Positions 8,791 through 21,720 of a DNA stretch of 64,000 bases are shown here, piece by piece. Position numbers and translations under genes: made by a program. Source of the DNA: Petunia secreta (Eukaryota > Streptophyta > Magnoliopsida > Solanales > Solanaceae); NCBI GenBank assembly GCA_029990175.1, contig JARKIP010000011.1, positions 22,604,001 to 22,668,000 on the forward strand. Direction: 5' to 3'. The notes below the pieces were generated by a model that did no database searches, was not told the DNA's origin, and saw nothing but the letters and a program-made list of their open reading frames with translations. Numbering within the stretch: the first letter of the stretch is position 1; every line of letters begins with the position of its first letter.

Positions 8791-10978
8791 TCACTAGGGA
8801 CTCCTCAAGGTCACTACAAACCTCACTACAACACATAGGCCCACCATTATCAAGCAATTCATTAAGGGAGAGGATAGGGTATTCATTCAACTCATCTTCC
8901 CCTATATCAAATATAGGTGGAGTGTCATAACAAGGATCACAAATAGGGTCAACTACACATTCTTCACTAATGAGAGGTTCAATGAAAACCGAGCTCACAT
9001 CATGATGTGGCTTATCATCCCTCTCAACTAGTGGTTCACAATCACACACAAGTTGACCATTTGACTCTACACTAGTTGCAAACACATTGTAATCATACAA
9101 ATCATCAACTAGTGTTGAGTTACCACAAACACTACCATAAGGCAAGGAAGTAACATGTTCAAGGGAAGAACTATCACTTACCTCTAAGTGGCCATCTAGC
9201 GCACTCAATGCACTTGAAGTGTCATGAGTTGTTCCTTCACCTTGAAGCTCACATTGAAGATCTTCTTCACCTTGTCCTTCAATCTCGGAACATGATTGAT
9301 GCTCCATTGATTGGCCTCCAAGAGTACCTACACAAGCATTCACAAGAATAGGAGAAAAAGATAAAGGGTTAAGGTTAGAATAAGGGGTGTCCTCACTCTT
9401 TTTCCCCTCTTTCTTTTCTCTCATTTTCTTTTCAAGGTTAGGTGTAGATTCGGGTGGTGACATCCCACTCACATCACTCATCACATCCTCTCCTTTTTCC
9501 ACTCGAGGAATGTCACCGGTCACTCCCTTACTCCTCTCAATCTTTTGTCTCACAAATTCGGGTGAGTTGGGACGAGGCCCAAGAATACCCATAGCCGGAG
9601 TAGGTGGACTTTTTACATCAACCCGGAATCTAGGACTAAGAGACTCATCACTTGAGGTCTCTTTCTTCTTTGTTGGTGAACCACTCGGCTTTGGAAGTGG
9701 CTTCGGGCTCACCTTGTTGACATTTGTCAACTCCTTTGTAGAACTAGTCCCACCATTGCTTGTATTTGTAGGACTTCTCGTTTGCATATTGTTGCCCATG
9801 GATTGAAGTTCTCGCTCCTTCCTCCATTGTATGATCCTAGCTTGCATCTCAACGGACATCTTTCCCCATTTTCCGTAAGGTGCAAACTCATAAATCCCTT
9901 GCCCCGTGGCCACTAGATACAAATCCCGTTTAGCATCATAGTGAACCTCCTTGTGGTGCAACCATGGGTCACCTAGCCAAACTCCCACATTCGGTACGGG
10001 ATACACATCACACCAAACATACTCATTGTAACCCTTATGAGATATGAGTACCCGTGCCCCCTTGTACACCCGAACTCCTTTGTACTCATAGGGGTACTTT
10101 AGATCATGGCATGGTATGTTTAACATTTGAACTACTCTTGGGTTAATGCAATTGGCATCGGTCCCACCAATTTGGAGCAAGTGTCCATCAACCCTATTTA
10201 CCCCAACAACAAACCTACTTCTACCCAAGTTTCGTATAGGCACATCCAAAGAAGAGCTTGAATGTCCAAGACTAGTATTACCATCAACTCGGGTTTTCCA
10301 TATCCCTCCACTAGTGGCAACACCACTAGAATAACCTCCACTTCCCGTCACTCCCCCAACATTAGAAGTGTTGTTGGAAGTCAAGGAAGTAGTACCACTA
10401 TGGAACCCATAATTGCCTCTCGCCTTGGTTCCATAGCCCATAGCACCACTCCTACCACCACTACTAGAGCAATGCACCCCCGTAACGGTAAGAGCAATAC
10501 CATTTCCCCTTCCACTCTTCTCATGGGAACTAGAAGATGCAAACCTCCCATTTCCCATGGAACAACCACCACCACCTCCCATACTATTGGAAGGTCCTCT
10601 ACTACTCTCTTGCTCACCACAAGCAACATCAAGAGAAGGTGCAAATGAACAATTCTCATAATCAATCTCATCACCAATTCTCTCTACGTCACTATCATCA
10701 TGCACAAATTCATCACAAGAAGAGTAAGTAGGGTCGTCATACCTTGAAGCGTCACTATCTTCATATTCTTGACTTGGAGCATAAGATTCTTCACATTCGT
10801 CTTCGCAAGCCCCATAGTCTTCTTCATCTTCATAATCAACATAGTGACCCGCTTCTTCATCATATGAGCCTTGGTTCCCCGAATCGTCATAGCAATACCC
10901 ATCATCATCACCATAGGAACCATAGTCTCCATCATCTCCACATGAGTCGTACCCTCTACAATCGTCATCCGAAGCCAT
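8675..10978 (-). CDS. main ORF of the 6-kb element: acidic/Gly-rich protein with an inactive retropepsin-like domain
   Basis: About 767 codons (start at 10978; 10990 is possible). Residues 1-120, counted from 10990, are extremely Asp/Tyr/Glu-rich. Residues 135-245 are Gly/Ser/Asn-rich low complexity. Residues 262-370 match the layout of a Ty3/gypsy protease: a hydrophobic strand, then GGTDANCINPRVVQML where active proteases have D-S-G-A, later EYVWCDVYPV and LGDPWLHHKEVHYD in the place of CDVVPM and LLGRPW. The catalytic Asp position is Ile, so it should not cleave. The rest (370-771) is Ser/Pro/Lys-rich, then acidic. There is no zinc knuckle, reverse transcriptase or integrase. The frame is uninterrupted, consistent with recent activity of the family. 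Role unknown; a structural or packaging role is only a guess. Confidence 0.7.
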   Translation of the reverse strand: MASDDDCRGYDSCGDDGDYGSYGDDDGYCYDDSGNQGSYDEEAGHYVDYEDEEDYGACEDECEESYAPSQEYEDSDASRYDDPTYSSCDEFVHDDSDVERIGDEIDYENCSFAPSLDVACGEQESSRGPSNSMGGGGGCSMGNGRFASSSSHEKSGRGNGIALTVTGVHCSSSGGRSGAMGYGTKARGNYGFHSGTTSLTSNNTSNVGGVTGSGGYSSGVATSGGIWKTRVDGNTSLGHSSSSLDVPIRNLGRSRFVVGVNRVDGHLLQIGGTDANCINPRVVQMLNIPCHDLKYPYEYKGVRVYKGARVLISHKGYNEYVWCDVYPVPNVGVWLGDPWLHHKEVHYDAKRDLYLVATGQGIYEFAPYGKWGKMSVEMQARIIQWRKERELQSMGNNMQTRSPTNTSNGGTSSTKELTNVNKVSPKPLPKPSGSPTKKKETSSDESLSPRFRVDVKSPPTPAMGILGPRPNSPEFVRQKIERSKGVTGDIPRVEKGEDVMSDVSGMSPPESTPNLEKKMREKKEGKKSEDTPYSNLNPLSFSPILVNACVGTLGGQSMEHQSCSEIEGQGEEDLQCELQGEGTTHDTSSALSALDGHLEVSDSSSLEHVTSLPYGSVCGNSTLVDDLYDYNVFATSVESNGQLVCDCEPLVERDDKPHHDVSSVFIEPLISEECVVDPICDPCYDTPPIFDIGEDELNEYPILSLNELLDNGGPMCCSEVCSDLEESLVNEMDRIVFNDSSGESEEPSLDTMFLCDHEFPCFHLSIM

Positions 10979-11439
10979 AGTTGTAACCAAAGAGTTAAGG
11001 ACCTCACAAGTTCACTCCCTCACGTGTATCACTCAAAAGATGTCACTCAATTTTCTTTCCACTCGTGTATACACTCAAGGTCGTTGGCTTTTGTGACCAC
11101 ACTCTATTGTTCTTACCACTCAAGCCTTTTTCCACTCAAGACCTTCTTGTCTCTTAGTAATCACAATGGCAAGATCAATCAACTAATGCACCCAAGTAAT
11201 GGTTCGGAATGGAGTTAAAGTGACTCGACGTACGTTAAGCACTTTGAAGTGAGGACTTGAATCAAAAGATACTACGGATCTTCTTTGAATTCTAGTCTCC
11301 TTTCTAGGCACGATGATCCTAATAGCAATTAAAAGGTTAGCACTATTCAAGTAGAACGGTTACTCAAAGTAGCACTAACTAGATGTTAAGTTATCAAACA
11401 AAGGGAAATGCCTATGAAAATCTACCCGAAACAACACTT

Positions 11440-11592
11440 TCAGCACTCAGGAGGGGCGCCTGAAACTCAGGTGGGGCGCCTAGACTGTGCAGTGTTCCAG
11501 GCGGGGCGCCTGGATCTAGGCGGGGCGCCTGAGACTTAGGCAGTAGCCAAGTCAGGCGGGGCGCCTGGCTTAGGCGGGGCGCCTGGCCTGAA
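11440..11592. repeat. array of six GGGGCGCCT units in the element leader
   Basis: Six copies of GGGGCGCCT at irregular 15-45 bp spacing. Like the arrays in both LTRs, the neighbouring spacer contains CTTAGGCAGT, so the arrays share an origin. It lies between the primer-binding site and the main ORF in element sense. Confidence 0.8.
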
Positions 11593-12253
11593 GCCTTTCC
11601 CAACTCGTTCCAAACTCGTTTCAAGTCGATTTTCAAGCTCCAAATCCGATGTTTTCAACTTGTTTTCACAATCCAATGATACCCAAAGTTGTTTTTGATC
11701 TTCCTTAACAAAACCCAATCAAATTATCAACCAAACAATCAATCAAATCAAGGTTTAATATCAAGAACTTCAAGAACAAAGGGTTTTTCAAAGGGTCTTC
11801 CAAATGGATTGTGATTCATCAAACTTGGTGTTATACATACTCAAATCCCACAAAATTGGTACCGAATCGTTTGTTTTTCAATGAAGATCAATCCCCAATA
11901 TCAAGTTTTCAATCAAACATCAATCCAACCCAAGAATCAAGCCAAAAATCATCAAAAACAAGTTCTTCAAGGGTTTAAGGGGTTTTGGGGTTTCAAATTT
12001 TCAAACTCCACCAATCCAAACAATTTTGGTACCCAAGTAACGGGAATTTATCCACGATCAAGAATCTATAACACCCATATCATAAATCATCCAAACCAAC
12101 AAGATACACCCAATTTTTGGATTTTTTTTCAATTTTTCAATTTTTTTTGTAATTTTCTTCTTTCAATAACTTCAACAACAAGAAAACTAAAAGATAGATA
12201 CTCGGCACGAAGAACCAAGGGTCGGGGGTTTGTAGAAACAAAACCCGAGCCTT

Positions 12254-12265
12254 GCTCTGATACCA
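12254..12265 (-). other. primer-binding site (initiator tRNA-Met type)
   Basis: The minus strand reads TGGTATCAGAGC two bases after the end of the 5' LTR. This is the standard plant retrotransposon primer site matching the 3' end of initiator tRNA-Met. Confidence 0.92.
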
Positions 12266-12267
12266 AA

Positions 12268-12982
12268 TGATGTAGGGGAAACTAGGCGGAAGCGATAAAC
12301 TATGATGCGGAAGCGATAATCATAAGATAACAAGAAATAAGGGAAGGGGAAGATCAGAAATTAGAAGAAAAGAATGAATCAACTAAACACATAGATTGAT
12401 TCAAAAGGGAGAAGAGACTTGAACCATTAAACGGGACTCACACTAGCGGTGATCCACCATGGATTCAATGTAAGAGATACATGAAGTCAACGCTTCAACA
12501 AGAAAGGCCAAGCCTATTCTATCTTCTCAATTCTATCTTCCAAAACTAGCTTCGGAATAAGACTAGCTATCTAGCTATTTATAGATGTTTTTAGACACTA
12601 AGTAAAAGGTCTAAAGTGCCCACACTTAGGCTTAGGAATAAAAGACCACGTAGGGTCAAAACAGTAAAAGCCTAATAAATCTGCGCGCTGGGAGGGGCGC
12701 CTGAAGCTGGGAGGGGCGCCTGGCTTGTGCTGAGTCTAGGCGGGGCGCCTGGGGGTAGGCGGGGCGCCTGGGGTAGGTGGGGCGCCTGGGCTGGGGCCTA
12801 GGCAGGCGGGGCGCCTGTGCACCATTTTAATCCTTAGGCAGTGAGCTTTCCAGGCGGGGCGCCTCAGCCTGGTTCTTCCGGAACGGCTTCAATTCATCTC
12901 CGATGCTCTTGACCTCGTCCCTTGCATCCTCCAATCCCGGCTCTTGATGGTAAGTGCCTTAGGCTCGATTTGCCCTGCATCA
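12268..12982 (-). repeat. 5' LTR of the 6-kb element (element sense)
   Basis: 715 bp, matching 6971-7669 apart from one extra 18-bp GGGGCGCCT unit and a missing CT dinucleotide. The minus-strand TATA box lies at about 12575-12585, and the seven GGGGCGCCT units lie upstream of it in element sense, in U3. Confidence 0.92.
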
Positions 12983-14663
12983 GGGTGATTATTGGAAAGT
13001 TGTTTGTCGACGGTCCCAAGAAGGTTGTAGTTGGATGTTGCGTGCAAGGAAGGTTGAAAGAGGGATGTGGAAGATTGGGAAATATAAGGGCAAGCACACT
13101 TGTGATATGGGAGAAATACGTGGAGATCATTTTAACTTGGATACTAAAATAATTGCAAAAGCTTTGACTGGTTTGATCACAAATAACCCGCAATATAATG
13201 TAAAGGACTGCATCGTTACTATTAAAACAAGATATGGTAGTGAGCCATCAATAAGGAAGGCGTGGCTTGGTCGTAGGCGTGCCTTCGAGAATGTGTATGA
13301 TAATTTTGACAAGTCATTTGCACAACTTCCGAGATACATGGCTGCACTACAACATTTTAATCCTAGGACCGTTGTTGAATGGTGGCACGAGAACACTCCG
13401 GCTTTTATTTCATTTAAAGTATTCAAATATGTGTTTTGGGCATTTAAACCATGCATTGATGGATTTAAAAAGTGTAGGCCAGTGATTTCAATTGACGGCA
13501 CACACGTGTACGAGAAATACGATATAAAGTTGTTGATTACTGTTGTAGTTGATGCGAACACTAATGTGTTTCCACTTGCTTTTGCAATTGTTGCAAACGA
13601 GAGCACTGAGACATGGACATGGTTTTTGCAACTTTTGAAGAAGCATGTTGTCAAGGATATATCAGGTATTTGTTTGATATCAGACCGTCATAAAGGCATT
13701 CTTTCTAGTGTGGATGCCTTGCCTGAATGGAATGAGCCTGCAGCAAGCCATCGGTATTGTATTAGGCATTTGAAGAGCAATTTTATGTCGAAGCTTCAAA
13801 ACAAACACCTTGAGAACCTAATGTGGTTGGCTACTACGGAGCATCAAGTAAGATAGTATTGTAAGAGGATGACGGAAATTCAAGAATGCAATATCGAGGC
13901 GTATAATTGGTTGGCAAAATTTCCAGTAGAGAAATGGACATTATGCATGGATGGTGGTAAAAGGTGGGGTATTTTAACCACTAACGTATCCGAGTCATTC
14001 AATGGGGTGTTAAAAATGGCTCGAGGATTACCTGTCACTGTAATGGTTAGGTTGTGTTTTAGCAAGGTTGTTAAGCGCTTTTATGACAGAAAACAATTGT
14101 CAGAGGCTTTAGTTCGTAAAGGTCAGAGATATCCTAAGCGGCCAAAAGATTTGATAAGGAAGTATGAGAAACGTTCGAAATGGCACACTGTTACGGATCG
14201 TTTTGATAAGGAAACTGGAGTTTATGAGGTGATCACGGGTATTCACGATGACAAAGGTAATAACTTGCAGAAGGTTTGCATGCAAGAAAAAAAATGTGAT
14301 TGCAATAAGCTTATGTCACACTATCTACCATGTTCTCATGCAATGAAGGTATGTGAACATTTTGGAAAAAATGCAAATTCTCTAGTAAATAGTCATTACA
14401 CCGTGGCAAACTATTTACAAACATATAGTGGGTTGTTTCAACCGCTCGGGCACGAGGCATACTGGCCACAGGAGCCATTCGAGATGGTCTTGAACAAAAG
14501 TTATTTACGTAGGACAGGTGTCAACAGAAGGTCCAGAATTCCTAACCAAATAGATGTAGGGCCTTCTCGATATGTTAGGAAGTGCGGATCATGCAAGGAA
14601 ACATGCCACGATAAGCGCAATTGTCTAACGCGTGCAAGCGGAAGTAGTAGTGCTAGGCACTAA

Positions 14664-15361
14664 ATTTATTATTATTGTTTTAGCAAAATTTCTATATTTC
14701 TTATTGTTGTATTAACTCTTATTTTAGAAATATCCATGTTCAATTAAATATGAATCTATGTTTTATTTATACGCGTATTGTTATTACTATTATTTCTTTT
14801 ATGTGTAGTCTTGTTCTTTCTCTTAGTAGTGACTTAATTGTTCTCCTTATATTTGTAGGTAGTCACCAATATTTTTTAATCTACTAGACAAGTCAATTAC
14901 ATTAGACAATGTGAATACAAAATCCTAGGTCCGCATTCCAATTAGATAGGGTAAGAGTGTGTAGTCACTTCACAAGCTTTCGTGGAAAGTTGCATTCGAG
15001 GCATTGCCGACATGCCTCTTTAGATTCAATAATAATGTTTGTAGTAGGGTACAATAATTTAACATCTGACTAGACGAGTCTATGCCATGAGTCCACTTGT
15101 GAAGGGTGATTTGACAATTCCTTTTGATGTGCTAGAGAGTAATAATGCTATCAATAATACGAACAAGGCTTGATATTACATTGAATTGGAGACCAAGAAG
15201 TCATTCAATGTCTAGAATATGTACAAAGACTACTCTTTTCAAAAAATAATAATTTGTACAAATATATATGATCAAAATATGGCTACAATCTTTTTGCACA
15301 TGGCCTATACATGGTAATAATGCCAACAAAAGAGTAGAGAGCACAGAGTAAAAGCTAGTCT
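14664..15361. other. non-coding gap between the convergent MULE and PMD genes
   Basis: AT-rich sequence after the transposase stop. I see no gene; it probably holds the 3' untranslated regions of the two convergent genes. Confidence 0.5.
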
Positions 15362-18300
15362 TCAATCAAAAGCTATATGCCTAATCTTAGACTTCGGCCT
15401 AAGTACTCCAGCATCCGTACTTCCATCAACACGTTCTTTACTGAACGCCTTCCTAACAAGTCTATTCTTCTTGTGTGCACGCTCTTTTTGACCCGGTAAG
15501 TCTCCCACGATATCCATCGAGTCATCCTTTAATTCAAACAATTGATGAATACTAATATTAATTATTAATCAAGAAAATATACAATGACTATTGGAAAAGG
15601 CGTATCACCAACAGAAATAAAAAAATAAAATAATTACATATACGAAAGATGTCACGGGAGGTGTAGCCAGTTGAACTTGAGAATCTTGAGCAACATCCAT
15701 ATGACCCTACAAAAAGATGAAGGTCAGACAAAATAGTCTAAAGCTGATATAGGAACAAAAAACTCCATTCTGAAAAGTGGACAATAGTACTAAAGGTCTT
15801 TGACAGCAGGCACATGGCTATGGCAATCACACATTTATAAGATCTCACCCCTCGGTAGTGAGTATCCCAAGCACAAAGCAGGGACTTAATATGCAATATA
15901 AATTACTCCACAAGCACAGCAAGAAAAGTTGGTTGGCAATGAAAAATAATGTAGTTGATTGGCAATGACAAGGACCAAATACTAAACTTTGATGGTCACA
16001 AAATTTTCTATTTCACTTAAGTGTCCAGACCTCCAAAATTTTCTATTTCACTAAGTAGCTGCTAAGTGGAGTGTTTAAAAGATATCAACTTTCTATACTA
16101 AACTGTTTGCATGACTAAGAACGATGAAATTTAAACATTAAGCACTTAAACAAGTACCTAATTAACAGAACACATGACACCAATCCTTAGTTATTGCAGA
16201 ATACTCAAATTTAAAGAATATTATACTCTAGACAACCACTTGATATTTGGTAAAATCTTGCTTAATACTTTCATTTCTATTACAACTTCCACCTTAATGG
16301 CTTCTTCTTATAAAGATTCCATTATAACTTTCCATAATAACCAAGGAAAAGCACATAGCTTCCAGATGCATAAAGTTAAACTCAATCACGGGCCATTATA
16401 ATTTTCATTTTCCAAAAACACATGGCTTCCATTATAATTTTCATTTTGCATCAGAATAATGGATCAAACTACTTGAAGTTAAACTCAGTCACGGGCAAAA
16501 GGAAATTACAATGTACAAAAATGCATAAATTAAGTTATAGCTGAATGAATCTACTCCAACTGTCCAGCTAATTTCATTTACTTTCACACTGTTGCATAAG
16601 TTATAGCTGAATGAATAAACATCTTGATTTCAATGCTATAACATCACAAAATCTATAAGGAATGAATGTAACTAAAAACAAGTAACATCCTCTACTTTTA
16701 TAAGGCACAGACAACAAACAATCAAGTGTCTTCTAGGATTCAACCTATAAATCTACTGCACACCTGCAGAAACCTACACAAACAGCCCCCTATACACATT
16801 ACTAACACCTGCAACTAACACCAGCAGACCCTCTAACACCATCCTAAAGCCACCAAAACAACCTCCAGAAACTAAAAACTTACTGCTGCTCCTCCAGGAA
16901 TACAGAAACAGCCCACACCTCTAACTCCAGCAACTTCTAGACTCCCACAGAAACCACAATAAGCTCTTTCTCATACCTGAATACCTCAACTCACATCCCA
17001 ACCAGTCAAGAGCAGAGAATCAAAATAGGAACAGGGCAAACAGAGATAACATTTAACAGGCAACAACTTAATAATGACTCGCCATGCTCCTCGTCACTAG
17101 CGTAGTCCCTTGACGTGTTAGTTGAAGAATCGTCGGACTGATTAAGAGAACCCTTTACGTTTTAATAACATTATAATGTTGAATGAAAAAAGGACAACCA
17201 GCTAAATAAAAAATAAAATATATCTAAAGTACATGTGTTGTACTAGATGTCTCAACACGCCTCATTTGTGTAGCAAGCGTAGTCGCAGATGCAGGCTAAA
17301 CGTGCAAATGAGCAAATGTAGTGTAGTCAGAAAATACACAAGAGATTAGACTAAATTAATGAAAAGATAACAACTGAGTAGGCCAGCAAGGCGCCAATTA
17401 AAGTCATTAGAGTCCAAAAATAAATACCTGTGTTGTACTAGGAATCTCATCATACTGCTGCAATAAATTCAAAAATGAACTATCCCCGCCAATCAAAGTG
17501 CTAAAATGGCCAGCTGACCACTGTGACGACTCAGGAATTTCTTGTTCTGACACTGGTGGGCATGAAGCAGGTTGCGACACTGAAGTTGACATGGTAGCTG
17601 GAGATAGTACGACAAATGGAGGTGGATTGTCAACAGCCTCATCAACTAGTCTATGACCAACGAGAGCTTCTCTGTCAGCCCCATCGCCACGTCCATGTCT
17701 ACCACCACGACCACGACCACGACCACGACCTCGTAATTGATTAGGAGCACGAGTAACTCTCTGTAAGTTCACAGGTGGACCACCGTCATATGAGGCCGCT
17801 GGATCATAAGATGGGTCAAACATCAGTCGCGTACCCTGACTAGCAGCAAGTAGTGCTTCAACTGCAATTGCAGCCACCCGCTGACCCCATTGCTGTGTGG
17901 TTGAGTTATTGTCAGGCGCCTGCATCTCAATTCCCATGTGGTAGAGACGATGCAACCCCCTGCCCTATAGATATTAAAAAATCGCATAAGTTAGTTAAAT
18001 TGAACAACTAAATGCCTACGAAAATAAATATTAAAACTGTATATCAATGGTTAGTAGCTAATTACCAGTGCCTCGTGCCTTCCTGCAAACGTATGGTAGC
18101 CACGTTTGGTTTGATGAACCGGATTTCCTATCAATGTCCGAGTAATTCTCCGATACCATATCATGTACGGATCATTATCAGCAATAATACCAACGGCCGG
18201 CTCCGCAACCACAACATGCTCCGCGCGTCTCTCCCACAAAGCAACAATGTCTTCCAAATAGCGCCTGAACACGTCATCCAACTTACTGCGCATGTCCCTA

Positions 18301-19637
18301 TTAAAGTGTTTCATGTCATAGGAAACAGCAGGTGGGATACCCTGTCGGCAAGCAAACTGTCTCAACACACGACCAGGCAAGTGATGCTCGACTATTTCAT
18401 TGCAAAGCATAGGTACTTCTGCCATCCACAAGTGTCTCCCATGAGAACACTAAGGAGATAGTCGCTGGATAGTATTCTCGTCATATGGCTGCCAAATGAA
18501 CTATAATAATAGGGTTATAAACAATACCATTAAATAGAAGTTACTATGAACCTGAACCAATTATATAAACAAGAAAAACAAAAATAATATAGATATACTA
18601 TGTCAGATGCCATGCCATCCAGTACGTCCCTATATACTTGTAGATCTGCAAGCGCAACATCACGATCAACTCTAGCCTTCCATCTCTCCGCATAAAACTC
18701 AAAAAAAAGTTCAATCGATAGATCAGGTGGATTTGGTTTTGGCGGATCATGCGGAATTGGTTGAAATGGTATCAATCGCTCCCAAGCCCATACTTGCATA
18801 TCGTACAGATTAATGCTACACGCACATTTCATTGTTATCTTATATAAAAAGTAATTACATTAACGGTAGAAGTGCTGCATATCCACAAAAATCGCTCGCT
18901 CCACTTACAGCCGACCGACACATCGCCCAATAAATGTAGGCTAAGACGGCTGAGCCCCAACTATAAGAACCGATAGCATCTACATCATCCAGAAGTGGTA
19001 GCAGATTAAGCCTAATATAACGCCCTGAATTATCAGGGCAGAGTAGACCACCAACAATCCATAACAAGTAAGCCCTAAAATATTATTGTACAACCTCATC
19101 TGGATCATCTTGGGTAATCTCCGGTATTTGCCTAATGTATTCCTGAAAAGCCGTAATGCTCAGCCTGCTCTTGCCGTTGAAGTGTGAGGCCTCCGGTCAA
19201 AAGCCAGTCAAACGATACATCTCATCCTGCCACTGTCCAAGCGTACGATCTCTACTTAAAGTAAATACTGGAAGCCCATCCACAGGCAAACCGTACATCA
19301 CCTCCACATCCTGCAGTGTGATAGTAACCTCACCACATCGAAGGTGAAATGTGTGTGTCTCTGGCCGCCATCTCTCCAATAAAGCAGTAATTAGTGCCCA
19401 ATCATACTGTATGCGTCCAGCCTTTATTATTCCAATAAATCCTGATGTATTGAAATAATTCATTATACAATCATGAAAAGGCCTTTCAGCGATGAGAGGC
19501 CAAAGGTTCAAGTCTAATCATCGTGGACGAATACAGTCCTTTAATCCCCGTCCCTCCCAAATATCTGTAGATCGATGCGTAGACTGTAGTGACAACACAC
19601 TAAAGTCTCCTGGCCCAAGATGAATAACACAAGACAT
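15362..19637 (-). pseudogene. plant mobile domain (PMD, MAIN-like) gene, multi-exon and broken
   Basis: The minus strand from a start at 19637 encodes the typical PMD order: FHLRCGEVTITLQDVEVMYG with PVDGLPVF (19400-19250), a block with LLWIVGGLLCPDNSG (19070-18990), a WAWERL block (18790), then GYHTFAGRHEAL (18070). A Gly/Arg RGRGRGRGG region follows (about 17740-17700), then short C-terminal exons (about 17155-17085, 15700-15650, 15540-15362). PMD proteins include Arabidopsis MAIN/MAIL1, but many PMD copies travel in transposons. Stops interrupt the exons, including TGA 19515-19517, TGA 19197-19199, TAA near 19082 and TAG 18448-18450. It is convergent with the MULE transposase, so it may be cargo or a second gene of that element (inference). 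Exon borders are approximate. Confidence 0.75.
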
Positions 19638-21108
<1,471 letters not shown>

Positions 21109-21720
21109 GTGCGACTTTGTTACAGTTTCCAGCAGTATTGCCCTCTCATGTTAGGCTAAAGTTTTCCAATGTACAATAGGAGTATTAAAAATGGATACAT
21201 TTGACTAATGCTAACACTATCAGCATTGAAATCTCATCTTTCCTATCCTTGATAGGACTATGTTCTACTGCGTCATCAATGGTTGATAGACATACATATC
21301 ATTTGATTTCCCACCACAAAATAAATGAAAAATTAAATTGAAAGGGAAAAAAGAATGACGCAATTTGGTTATAATTAGATGATAAGTTTTCAAAGATTTG
21401 AAAGGGCATCTTCAAGTAGTATTTTTTTTCTTGTGATAAGTGTCATCACGAAATTATATACCACGTAGTTTTATTTTCTCGGTTTAATGCTTCCATAATA
21501 TGGCTCTGTCGTCATCTGGTTTTTCTCCAAACCCTTTGGTACCTCCAATCATGAGAAGCTATCTATACTTTTTATTTCTAAATACAGACGTTACATGACA
21601 AGATCCTAACATGTTGGAAGGAGACGTTTTATTTAAAAATGAACATTCTAAACAATTGGTTCTAAAAAGTCAATGACCAAGTTGTCCAATAATTCTTTGG
21701 GTTTACTTAACAGCTGAAAC

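Larger units (their letters stand above)
6971..12982 (-). mobile_element. young non-autonomous LTR retrotransposon, 6012 bp, minus orientation
   Basis: Direct repeats of 699 bp (6971-7669) and 715 bp (12268-12982) bound the element, with ends TGATG...CATCA. The insertion is flanked by a perfect 5-bp duplication, GGGTG (6966-6970 and 12983-12987). The primer-binding site (TGGTATCAGAGC, complementary to initiator tRNA-Met) and the polypurine tract both show minus orientation. By eye the LTRs differ only by one extra 18-bp GGGGCGCCT unit and a 2-bp indel in 12268-12982, so the insertion is recent. No reverse transcriptase or integrase is present, so movement would depend on another element. It carries two overlapping ORFs of unknown function. 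Confidence 0.93.
5584..14663 (+). pseudogene. Mutator-like (MULE) transposase gene, split by an LTR element
   Basis: Exon 1 (5584-6041) encodes a small N-terminal domain of the type seen on plant MULE transposases. Short exons follow at about 6168-6268, 6372-6462 and 6548-6970, with GT/AG borders that keep the frame, then an acidic region and a MULE DNA-binding part. At 6970 the frame is broken by the 6012-bp LTR element and resumes at 12988. Removing the element with one copy of GGGTG restores the frame exactly. The second part has the catalytic-core strands (VISIDGTHVYEKYD, CLISDRHKGI), a SWIM-type zinc finger (CDC...PCSH, near 14298-14340) and a C-terminal zinc knuckle (CGSCKETCHDKRNC). 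In-frame stops at TAG 6247-6249 and TAG 13854-13856 show it is dead independently of the insertion. Terminal inverted repeats were not found. Confidence 0.85.

Noticed and set aside
9387..10980. Several plus-strand open frames in the 6-kb LTR element
   Set aside because: Antisense shadows of the minus-strand main ORF; the primer-binding site and polypurine tract both show the element is minus-oriented.
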